From an uncultured Roseiflexaceae bacterium (lineage in GTDB: Bacteria > Chloroflexota > Chloroflexia > Chloroflexales > Roseiflexaceae), in NCBI GenBank assembly GCA_903889425.1, contig CAISXI010000489.1:1-43527 (forward strand): DNA of 43,527 bases. Direction: 5' to 3'. The notes below the pieces were generated by a model, which saw nothing but the letters and a program-made list of their open reading frames with translations, made no database searches and was not told the DNA's origin. The translations under genes were made by a program, and so were the position numbers. Positions 1 through 8,155 of this stretch are shown in pieces; the stretch's first letter is position 1; each line of letters begins with the position of its first letter.

Positions 1-303
1 GCTCACGCGGAGGCGCGGAGGGCGCGGAGATGTTTTATGGTTGGTGGGGGCCGATGAATGTTGTCCAATGCGAAATATACTGTGGCTCGCACAGAGGACG
101 CAGAGGGCGCAGAGATGTTTTATGGTTGGTGGGGGCCGATGAATGTTGTCCATTGTGAAATATACTGTGGCTCACGCGGAGGCGCGGAGGGCGCGGAGAT
201 GTTTTATGGTTGGTGGGGGCCGATGAATGTTGTCCAATGCGAAATATACTGTGGCTCGCACAGAGGACGCGGAGCCGGGGAGATGTTTTTTGGTTGGTGG
301 GGG
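1..303. repeat. Tandem repeat array, ~84/85-bp unit, about 3.6 copies visible (1-84, 85-169, 170-253, partial 254-303), alternating A/B variants; continues off the left edge
   Basis: Units share GCTC(AC/GCA)...GAGATGTTTTATGGTTGGTGGGGGCCGATGAATGTTGTCCA(A/T)TG(C/T)GAAATATACTGTG. Units 1 and 3 read as identical; unit 2 differs in the GC-rich head and at two tail positions. Confidence 0.93.
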
Positions 304-318
304 TGATATTTATAGCCA

Positions 319-1359
319 TTAGAGGATTTGTGAAAGAGTCGTGACGATGATGCCTCGTTTGGCAAATTCATCGAGGATGCGTGGCAATGCTTCGGCCGTC
401 GATGCGTTGCCGATATGACAGAGCAAAATCGCACCGTTGAGTTGGTTGGCGGCGAGGGTATTGGTGAGGCGATCAACGATAAAGTCGGCACTTTTGGTTT
501 CGCCGACCGAATCTAAGCTATCGAGTGTCCAAAAAATCGGCAAGTAGCCGTTGGCAATCACGGCACGCAAGACGCGTTCGTCGTAGGCCCCAAAGGGTGG
601 GCGAAAGTAGGGTGCTGGCCAAATGCCAGTGGTGTCAAAAAACGCCTGTGCCATCTGGTACAGCTCGCTCGCAATGCCAGCATCATCGAGTTGGCGAAAG
701 TCTGGATGGGTTTGGGAGTGATTGGCGACTTCATGGCCATCAGCGATAATGCGTCGCGTTAATTCGGGGTTTTTTTGGACCCACTCACCGGTGAGAAAAA
801 ACGTCACGTGCACCTGGTGAAGTGCTAATGCATCGAGGATTGCGGTGGTGGGGGTACTATCGGCACCGGCATCAAATGTGAGGGCTACCGCAGATCGGTT
901 GGCACCCCGTTGCACCAAAATCGCTTGGCTGGTAATGGTGCTCGCTTGGGCATCGAGCTGGGGTATGATGAGCGGGCGCAAGGCCTCTGGCTCACCCGTA
1001 AATCGATTAAACGCCGCAATATACGCAGGAGTACTCCCGCTGGCGTTGGCAATAGCGGCGAGGGTATCACCACTTCGGACGCGATAGGCGATGTAGGCTT
1101 GGGGGCTTGGGAATGGGGTCGGCGTAGACTGAACTGTTGGTTCAGCGGTTGCGGTTGCGGTTTTTGCAATAATAGGTATCGCAGTGGTACTGATACGCAT
1201 TGTTGGGGAAAATGGCAGGGAGCTAGGAGAAATAGTGGCGGTGATTTGGGGATTGGGGGTAATTACGGTCACTTGTGTTAACCGCCACACTTGGAGTGTG
1301 GCGGCAATAACCATGCTAATGGTAATCAATATGAGGGTTGTGAGCACCCAGCGATGCAT
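319..1359 (-). CDS. Membrane-anchored LysM + polysaccharide deacetylase (NodB-like) protein
   Basis: N-terminal TM (MHRWVLTTLILITISMVIAA), LysM (YRVRSGDTLAAIANASGSTPAYIAAFN), NodB motifs VALTFDAGAD, HEVANHSQTHPDF, FRPPFGAYD. Start moved to Met at 1359, which overlaps the stop of the upstream gene. Confidence 0.9.
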   Translation of the reverse strand: MHRWVLTTLILITISMVIAATLQVWRLTQVTVITPNPQITATISPSSLPFSPTMRISTTAIPIIAKTATATAEPTVQSTPTPFPSPQAYIAYRVRSGDTLAAIANASGSTPAYIAAFNRFTGEPEALRPLIIPQLDAQASTITSQAILVQRGANRSAVALTFDAGADSTPTTAILDALALHQVHVTFFLTGEWVQKNPELTRRIIADGHEVANHSQTHPDFRQLDDAGIASELYQMAQAFFDTTGIWPAPYFRPPFGAYDERVLRAVIANGYLPIFWTLDSLDSVGETKSADFIVDRLTNTLAANQLNGAILLCHIGNASTAEALPRILDEFAKRGIIVTTLSQIL

Positions 1360-1847
1360 TACTTGGTAACCTTGAGATGCGTATTGATTAGTTGGACAAA
1401 TGCTGATTTGTGTTGCGGGGTGATAAATGATCGTTGCGGAATCACAATATAATTCCACGATCCTGCTACCAACAATACATAGCTACGATTTTCGATGCTA
1501 CGGTTAAACTTTGTCCAAGGCACCAGTGTCGTCCGTTCACCTAGTACACGTGTGACGCCCGTGTCATCAATCTGTAAGGTAGTGGTGGTGTTTGGCTGAT
1601 TGAAACTGCTCATTACCATCAAGATTAGTGGGACTGGGTCGATGGCGAGTATCAAGGCAATTGCAATCAACATCAATTGATTACCGCCAAAGCTGGTACT
1701 AAATCCTTGCCAGAGTGCGAGTGCAAACAGCACTCCTGCTACCGCTTGATAGACGCGGTGCTTAATGGTGGTGGTCTGATAGAGTTGGGCTGCCGCAAGC
1801 GTGTCACGGATCGATGTTGTAATGGTAAGTTGAAGTGGCTCACTCAT
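1359..1847 (-). CDS. YcxB-like membrane protein
   Basis: 162 aa; two hydrophobic segments then a VPWTKF...YIVIPQRSF pattern typical of the YcxB-like C-terminal domain; overlaps both neighbours by a few bp. Confidence 0.6.
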   Translation of the reverse strand: MSEPLQLTITTSIRDTLAAAQLYQTTTIKHRVYQAVAGVLFALALWQGFSTSFGGNQLMLIAIALILAIDPVPLILMVMSSFNQPNTTTTLQIDDTGVTRVLGERTTLVPWTKFNRSIENRSYVLLVAGSWNYIVIPQRSFITPQHKSAFVQLINTHLKVTK

Positions 1848-2584
1848 GGTATATCGAGCTCCTGTCCGACGATAAGGTTATCGGGGTTTTGTAGATATGG
1901 GTTTACGTCTTCGATTTGTTGCACCGTGACGTTAAACTTACTTGCAATCGACAGGAGCGTATCACCAGATTCCACGAAATATTTCCGTGTTTTGACTGAT
2001 ACTGTAGGAATCGACACTTCGGTGATATTTGCGATTACGGTTGGCACTACTGGTACTGGTGTTGCTACTGTAGTAGGTGCTGGTGTTGCGATTGTTGTGG
2101 TATCGGGGAGGGTCGTGGTATCAGTCAGGGTCGTGGTATCAGTCAAGATTGTGGTATCGGTGAGTGTCATGGTATCGGTGAGTGTCATGGTATCGGTGAG
2201 GGTTATGGTGTCACTAATCCCGATTGTTGGCATGAGCGTGGGTACAATCGAGGGGCTCGGCGTAATGGTTACATCGGGCACAACCGTTGCCGTGCCGCTA
2301 TCACTATTGAGTTCAGCATCGAGGATATCACTCGATATATCAACGGGGCGATCAACTGCTGGTGCAATTGGTAGCAGCAAGGTTAAATTTGCAATACGCA
2401 GGCTACCAATACTAATGTTGGCCAAACTCAGCACGGCGCTCACAATAAGTATGGCCGTAATGGCAGCAACGACGACGGTGACTTGTGGGGTTGCAACGCG
2501 GCTCAGAATCCGCAATACGAGTGCCCCTACAAAGGGAAGTATAAGCGCAACGAGCAATAATACATTAATGACTGTTTGTGACAC
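1844..2584 (-). CDS. Membrane-anchored LysM-domain protein with Thr/Asp-rich repeat linker
   Basis: Two N-terminal hydrophobic segments, repeat linker (TLTDTM)n, C-terminal LysM KYFVESGDTLLSIASKFNVTVQQIEDVNPYLQNPDNLIVGQELDIP. Confidence 0.85.
   Translation of the reverse strand: MSQTVINVLLLVALILPFVGALVLRILSRVATPQVTVVVAAITAILIVSAVLSLANISIGSLRIANLTLLLPIAPAVDRPVDISSDILDAELNSDSGTATVVPDVTITPSPSIVPTLMPTIGISDTITLTDTMTLTDTMTLTDTTILTDTTTLTDTTTLPDTTTIATPAPTTVATPVPVVPTVIANITEVSIPTVSVKTRKYFVESGDTLLSIASKFNVTVQQIEDVNPYLQNPDNLIVGQELDIP
2097..2213 (-). repeat. 18-bp in-frame minisatellite (about 6 copies) encoding (T-L-T-D-T-x)n
   Basis: Repeated + strand unit GGTATC(G/A)GT(G/C)AG(T/G)GTC(A/G)T; translation ISDTITLTDTMTLTDTMTLTDTTILTDTTTLTDTTTLPDTTT. 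Confidence 0.9.
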
Positions 2585-2673
2585 AGGGTACCTCCAACAA
2601 AACGAGTGCGGTATGGTGAATCGTTGAATCGTAACAACGATAGCGATCTATGGACGAATAGGATTTTGCGATC

Positions 2674-5154
2674 CTATCGTTCCTTCAAGTGTACAACAGT
2701 CACCCCTTCGCCGCCACTTGCGCCGCCACCCTCAAACGATTTTACTTGTGATAGTGCCTTGAGTTGGTCACGCAAGGCTTGGCGTAATGCCCCAAGGCCT
2801 TTGCCATGGATAATTCGTACGTACGGCAATCCGGCACGATAGGCATCATCGAGGTAGCGGTCGACACGCTCGCAGGCATCCACCGCACGTAGCCCCCGGA
2901 CATCGAGTTCGAGTGCCACATCAGGAATTGCGGGGATATTGGTTGCGCGTGGGGAAATGACGGGTTTGTTTTCTTTGCGTTGGCCAGGGCGGAGCTCGCT
3001 GAGGACGACGGTCAAACGGAATCCACCCACTTGCACCTCGGCGCTGTCATCGGCTTCATCAATCGACACCACATCGCCAGTCAAATTCACCGATGGCACA
3101 AACACCGCATCGCCCACTTGGAGCGGCCGTGGCGCGGGTGCTGCTTGGGCGACTTGGGGGGCAGTGGCTTGCGGGCGGCGTTGCTTGGCGAGTTGTTCGC
3201 TGGCTTTGACTTGGGCATCATGCGCCCGTTGTTGCGCTTCTTCCATCCATTTTTTGGAAACAGATACTTGATTGACATCGTCGCGCACCCGACGTAACTC
3301 GGCGCGCACCGCTTTGACTTCGGCTTCGATGAGTTGTTGAGCCGCTTGGCGCTCGTTTTCGAGTTGCACTTCCATAGCGTGGCGCTCTGCCTGCATTTGC
3401 TGGCGCAAATTATCGGCTTCGCGGCGCACGGTTTCGGCATGTTGGAGCGCTAGGGCGGTATCGTGACGTTCTTTTTGGATGGCGGCGAGGAGCGTATCGA
3501 CGTGTAATTCTTGATCGGGCAACGATTCTCGTGCGGCATCAATGATGGCCACATCTAATCCCAAGCGCGTGGCAATGGCCAAGGCGTTAGAGCGACCGGG
3601 GACGCCAATTAGCAGGCGATAGGTGGGCGATAACGTTTCGGTATTAAATTCGACCGAGGCATTTTGCACACCAGGCGTGCTATAGGCATAGGCTTTGAGT
3701 TCGGCGTAGTGGGTGGTGGCTATTGCAAATGCCCCCCGGGTCAAAATATGCGCAATGATGGCGCGGGCCAGCGCCGACCCTTCGATGGGGTCGGTACCCG
3801 CACCGAGTTCGTCAAACAAAATCAACACCGGTAAATCATCAGCAAACACCGGTGCGACGGGTTGCCATTGATCGACGCCAATGGCGCGGATTTGAGAGGG
3901 TGCCGGATCAACGAAGTTATCGAGGCTATGTAATATTTTGATGATGTTGGTCATGTGTGACGAAAACGTCGACAGGCTTTGTTCGATGCTTTGTTCATCA
4001 CCGATATCCGCAAAAATCCGCCCAAAAATCGGCAAAATCGAGCCATCGGCAGCCGGGATAAATAAGCCCGATTGCGCCATGAGGGCTAGTAATCCGGTGG
4101 TTTTGAGCGATACCGTTTTGCCACCCGTATTGGGTCCCGTAATTAACAAAATTCGGGTTTGGTGGGGCATGGTCACATCCACTGGGACGACCACTTTGGC
4201 ATCAATCAAGGGATGACGGGCTTTCACGAGCTTAATTTCGGGATCTTGGCCTTTGAGCACATCAATCATGACCGGTTCACTCGCCCGCAAATGACCGGCA
4301 AAGCGTGCTTTGGCAAAGGCAAAATCGAGGGTTGCGAGGGCCGATACTCCGGCGCGAATGAACGCTCCTTGGGCGCCAACCATATCCGACAACTCCCCCA
4401 AGATGCGCGCAATTTCGTCGGCTTCATCGAGTTGGAGTTCGCGCAGTTTGTTGTTGAGCTCCACCACCACCAACGGTTCAATGTAGAGCGTGACCCCTTT
4501 GCCTGATTGGTCATGCACCAATCCGCGCACCATGCGTTTGTGGCTGGCTTTGACCGGTACCACATACCGGCCGTTGCGGACGGTAACGATAGCTTCTTGG
4601 AGTGCATCGGCGTATTGCCCCGACGAAACAATATGTTGTAGGCGCTCTTGGACGCGCGCCATGGTGGTGCGGATTTCGTTGCGGAGCGAGCCAAGTTTGG
4701 GGCTGGCACTATCGAGCAATTGGCCGTCGGTGTTGATGGAATGGTCGATACGTTCTTCGATATGTACAAGCGTTGGCAGTTGTTGGATGTATTCATCGAG
4801 GACAGGGATCCGTTTGGTGTCGATTTTTTTGAAGGTAATCCGCAGTCGGCGCATCGCACTCAGGGTATAGGCGATTTCACGCAGGACGAGGGCATCAATG
4901 ACGCCACCACGTTGGGCCAAATGCACGGCATCGCGCACGTCGCGGGCTGCGCCGATGGTGAGGTCGGGGATTTCGTCGAGGATATGGCGCGCCTCGCGGG
5001 TTTGTGTGAGTCCGATGCCGATGATATGGGCATCAATGCTCGGTTCGAGAGTTTCGGCAAGCTGACGTGATGCCGAAAAGCTGGTATGGCGTGCGAGCAT
5101 GGCTCGAATGGTGGGGAACTCTAAGGTCGCAAGCGTGTGTTGTGGTATGTTCAT
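2674..5154 (-). CDS. mutS2: Endonuclease MutS2 (ATPase + C-terminal Smr domain)
   Basis: 826 aa; Walker A LLITGPNTGGKTVSLKTTGLLALMAQSGLFIPA, Walker B ILFDELGAGTDPIEGSALARAI, THYAELKAYAY, C-terminal Smr LDVRGLRAVDACERVDRYLDDAYRAGLPYVRIIHGKGLGALRQALRDQL. Confidence 0.97.
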   Translation of the reverse strand: MNIPQHTLATLEFPTIRAMLARHTSFSASRQLAETLEPSIDAHIIGIGLTQTREARHILDEIPDLTIGAARDVRDAVHLAQRGGVIDALVLREIAYTLSAMRRLRITFKKIDTKRIPVLDEYIQQLPTLVHIEERIDHSINTDGQLLDSASPKLGSLRNEIRTTMARVQERLQHIVSSGQYADALQEAIVTVRNGRYVVPVKASHKRMVRGLVHDQSGKGVTLYIEPLVVVELNNKLRELQLDEADEIARILGELSDMVGAQGAFIRAGVSALATLDFAFAKARFAGHLRASEPVMIDVLKGQDPEIKLVKARHPLIDAKVVVPVDVTMPHQTRILLITGPNTGGKTVSLKTTGLLALMAQSGLFIPAADGSILPIFGRIFADIGDEQSIEQSLSTFSSHMTNIIKILHSLDNFVDPAPSQIRAIGVDQWQPVAPVFADDLPVLILFDELGAGTDPIEGSALARAIIAHILTRGAFAIATTHYAELKAYAYSTPGVQNASVEFNTETLSPTYRLLIGVPGRSNALAIATRLGLDVAIIDAARESLPDQELHVDTLLAAIQKERHDTALALQHAETVRREADNLRQQMQAERHAMEVQLENERQAAQQLIEAEVKAVRAELRRVRDDVNQVSVSKKWMEEAQQRAHDAQVKASEQLAKQRRPQATAPQVAQAAPAPRPLQVGDAVFVPSVNLTGDVVSIDEADDSAEVQVGGFRLTVVLSELRPGQRKENKPVISPRATNIPAIPDVALELDVRGLRAVDACERVDRYLDDAYRAGLPYVRIIHGKGLGALRQALRDQLKALSQVKSFEGGGASGGEGVTVVHLKER

Positions 5155-5708
5155 TATGGTGTTGGTGTGGAAAATAATTGATTGATATCACTAAAAACGA
5201 AAGGATCGAGGATTTGGAGTACAAGCGGTGCGACGGCATTGCTCAACGGTACGGCAACGCGAGCGCTGGCGACAGTACGAAGTGTTTCTGTGCCAATAAA
5301 CGAACGCATTTCACTGGGGGCAACGTCTGTGGGCAGAATCAACAATAAATGGGCAAATACCCCAATTAACAACAGTACGGTAATCCCACTAAACACGATT
5401 CCAATCAGCCGATTCACAATCGACTCGGTATTGCCCCGAAAAAACCGAAACGTATAAATCCCCATGCTACTCAACGTCAGCATGCACAATACGAATACGG
5501 CGATATAGGCCAAACTATAGCTTTCGAGTAACCCGATATTGGCAGCCAAATGCAACCAATCGCCGATGGTTTGAAAGTATAATCCAGCAATAATAAGTCC
5601 AATATAGGCCATAATCGTGACGATAATCATCCGCACTGCCCCCTGGAAAAAACCCAGGATAAGTGCAACCAACACGATGATGAGACTTACGAGGTCAAAC
5701 GAGTTCAT
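5154..5708 (-). CDS. CvpA family membrane protein
   Basis: 184 aa, four predicted TM segments with N-terminal FDLVSLIIVLVALILGFFQGAVRMI pattern; abuts mutS2. Confidence 0.75.
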   Translation of the reverse strand: MNSFDLVSLIIVLVALILGFFQGAVRMIIVTIMAYIGLIIAGLYFQTIGDWLHLAANIGLLESYSLAYIAVFVLCMLTLSSMGIYTFRFFRGNTESIVNRLIGIVFSGITVLLLIGVFAHLLLILPTDVAPSEMRSFIGTETLRTVASARVAVPLSNAVAPLVLQILDPFVFSDINQLFSTPTP

Positions 5709-5828
5709 GACAATCCCCTACGACACAAGCAACGCTGATAGTATAGCACAGACCATATCTTTGGTGCGTACTTGGCGCATACTAGTGCGAAAAAATGGCG
5801 ATACGTTGTTTGTAAACAGCGTCAAACG

Positions 5829-6773
5829 TTATACACCATCGCCATCACGCCCATCGGCAGTCCGCCAGGCATGCGCCATGCGGGGCGTATTAAATGCCCA
5901 ACCGATACGACCGTGGCGATCAAGCAAAATACAGCCACCAATACCTTTGCCTCGATCGGCGAGGCGTTCGATGGCTTTGGTAGCGGCATCTTGGGGATGA
6001 CAGTCATCGCTGAGGTAATCAACGGCAGTTTTGGCCAACAAAATGCGCATAATTGACTCGCCCCAACCGGTAGTCGAACAGCCACCCAGTTCATTCATGG
6101 CATACAAGCCACCGCCGAGCAATGGGGCATCGCCGACTCGCCCAATCAGTTTATGACCGGTGCCACCGGTTGAGGTGCCAGCTACGACCCAGCCGTTTTC
6201 GTCGATGGCTACACAACCGACGGTGTCGCTAGGGCGATCAGGCCAACCGCCTTGGACGATGTCGGCGACGACTTCCCCTGGAGGGGCGGTTGCGCCACTA
6301 TCTGTGCTACTGTCGTAAGTGGCGATGAGTTTTTGATAAATTTGAAACTCGCGGTCGACAATCAGATCTTCGGGATCACAAAACGGAATCCCACGCTCTT
6401 TGGCAAACCGCTCAGCCCCGTCTGCCACCAACATCCCGGCGGGACTGTTGAGGACGTGGCGTGCGAGTGAAATTGGGTTGCGGATGCGACGGACACCCGC
6501 TACGGCGCCATAGTGGAGCAGGTCACCTTCCATCACGGCAGCGTCGAGTTCGACAAAGCCACCACGGTTGAGCACCGAGCCGACACCGGCATCATAGGTG
6601 GGGTCGTCTTCGAGGATGCGCACTGCGGCCTCGACGGCGTCCATGGCGCTACCGCCATTTGCCAATACGTGCCACCCGGCATCACGGGCGGTGCGACAAC
6701 CGTGTCGATGGGGGGCGACTTCGTTATCGGGGATGGCCCAGGCGCCACCATGCACGATGATTGCAATTGCCAT
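5829..6773 (-). CDS. Isoaspartyl peptidase / plant-type L-asparaginase (N-terminal nucleophile hydrolase)
   Basis: N-term IIVHGGAWAIP; nucleophile region SDTVGCVAIDENGWVVAGTSTGGTGHKLIGRVGDAPLLGGGLYA. Confidence 0.92.
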   Translation of the reverse strand: MAIAIIVHGGAWAIPDNEVAPHRHGCRTARDAGWHVLANGGSAMDAVEAAVRILEDDPTYDAGVGSVLNRGGFVELDAAVMEGDLLHYGAVAGVRRIRNPISLARHVLNSPAGMLVADGAERFAKERGIPFCDPEDLIVDREFQIYQKLIATYDSSTDSGATAPPGEVVADIVQGGWPDRPSDTVGCVAIDENGWVVAGTSTGGTGHKLIGRVGDAPLLGGGLYAMNELGGCSTTGWGESIMRILLAKTAVDYLSDDCHPQDAATKAIERLADRGKGIGGCILLDRHGRIGWAFNTPRMAHAWRTADGRDGDGV

Positions 6774-6837
6774 GTGATAATCCTCGTTCGTTTAAAAAAT
6801 TACTAATTATTGTTATTATAACGACAAAAGGAATTTC

Positions 6838-7893
6838 ATGAATGCGATGAAATTATTTGATGTGGATTATCGTGAGCAGAAAGGGTTTTTACAAATGGAT
6901 ACGACATACGCCAAACTCACGCAACGCCAGCAACTTGCGATACTTCGGCCATTCGCTCTTGCCATATTAGCGCAATTTGCTATCCAACCTGCATCGTTGC
7001 GTGTGGTGAATCATGCATTTAATACCACTTATATGGTGCGTGATACGGCTGGTCAGCAGTATGCGCTCCGACTCAACACCTACTCACTTCGTGATTCACG
7101 TGGTATAGATGCCGAATTGCAGTGGATTGAGGCATTGTCTTCTGCGGGACTTGTCAGCGTACCAACGCCAGCCAAAACAATTACGGACGCATTTGCAGCG
7201 ATACTCGATTGTCCGCCACTTGGCAAAACACTCTATGCCACATTGGCACGCTGGCTGCCTGGTCGCATCGTTGGTGCTCGCCCAACGCGTCAACAATTGA
7301 CGCAGATTGGGCGTGTAACGGCGCTGCTTCATCAACAGGCCAAGGATTGGCGCCCCCGTGACGGTGCGTATTTCCCGCGCATCGATAGTATGTTGATGAA
7401 CAGCACTGACAACCTCACGAGCGCAAATGATGTCAGCCTGACCCCAGTGGTGCGCCAGCTCCTGGCTGATGCGACGGCGATTATCGAGCCGGTGTACGCA
7501 CAGCTCGCACAACGTTTTCCCATTCAACCGATTCATGCCGACCTGCATTGTTACAATCTGATGTGGCATGCAGGGCAACTCAGTGTTTTTGATTTCGACG
7601 ATGCTGGTATGGGGTGGCCGATCCAGGATTTGGCTATTACGTGTTATAACCTGCGTGATATTGTTGGTGCCGAGGAGCATGTGTTTGCTGGGTACCGCAG
7701 TGTGACTGCAATGCCAGCTGTGAGTAGTGCGGAATTTGAGGCGTTGTTGATGGCACGTGGGATTATATTGTTGAATGATTTAATTGTATTGCCGAGTGCC
7801 CAAGAACGTGCGTTTGTACCGGAATATTGTCGGCGCATGGAATTGCGGCTTCGGCATTTTCTCGACACGGGTACATTTCAACTATTGCAGTAA
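6838..7893 (+). CDS. APH/homoserine kinase type II-like phosphotransferase
   Basis: 351 aa; PIQPIHADLHCYNLMWHAGQLSVFDFDDAGMGWPIQDLAI = Brenner-type HxDxxxxN...DxD motif. Alternative start at 6895 possible. Confidence 0.85.
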   Translation: MNAMKLFDVDYREQKGFLQMDTTYAKLTQRQQLAILRPFALAILAQFAIQPASLRVVNHAFNTTYMVRDTAGQQYALRLNTYSLRDSRGIDAELQWIEALSSAGLVSVPTPAKTITDAFAAILDCPPLGKTLYATLARWLPGRIVGARPTRQQLTQIGRVTALLHQQAKDWRPRDGAYFPRIDSMLMNSTDNLTSANDVSLTPVVRQLLADATAIIEPVYAQLAQRFPIQPIHADLHCYNLMWHAGQLSVFDFDDAGMGWPIQDLAITCYNLRDIVGAEEHVFAGYRSVTAMPAVSSAEFEALLMARGIILLNDLIVLPSAQERAFVPEYCRRMELRLRHFLDTGTFQLLQ

Positions 7894-7899
7894 TTGCAT

Positions 7900-7936
7900 A
7901 AAAAAGCACTGTGCTCTGGTAGAACGGTGCTTTTTG
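7900..7936 (+). terminator. Rho-independent terminator after the kinase gene
   Basis: AAAAAGCAC (7901-7909) pairs with GTGCTTTTT (7927-7935); T-tract in the 3' arm. Confidence 0.75.
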
Positions 7937-7951
7937 CCAGGACATGTATAT

Positions 7952-8098
7952 ACGTTGATTGCTCGTCTAGTGGCGGTAGCGATCAATACAAAAGTTGTGG
8001 TAATCCAAGTGACGTCCATGAAAACCCCTTTGCTGGTGTGGACTTACGCACGCACGTCGTAGCAACGTTTTTCATGGACGTCAACGAGCAATCAGCGT
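7952..8098. repeat. Composite inverted repeat: 30-bp right arm pairs with a left arm split by 43 bp
   Basis: Right arm 8069-8098 TTTTCATGGACGTCAACGAGCAATCAGCGT; left arm halves ACGTTGATTGCTCGT (7952-7966, one mismatch) and TGACGTCCATGAAAA (8010-8024, perfect). Confidence 0.9.
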
Positions 8099-8155
8099 AA
8101 AAGAGTATACTTTAGACATTGTTAATAATTTTAAGAGTGCGAGGAAGTAACGGAC

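Noticed and set aside
1-303. Possible CRISPR array
   Set aside because: The whole ~84/85-bp period is conserved; there are no unique spacers alternating with short repeats and no cas genes in the window.
35-491. ORFs 35-319 (-), 58-306 (+) and 204-491 (-) as proteins
   Set aside because: They are translations of the tandem repeat, present in both directions, with no domain pattern; unit lengths of 84/85 do not keep frame.
1677-2627. 316-aa plus-strand ORF
   Set aside because: It is antisense to the LysM/YcxB genes; its Val/Ser-rich repeat is the complement of the TLTDT minisatellite.
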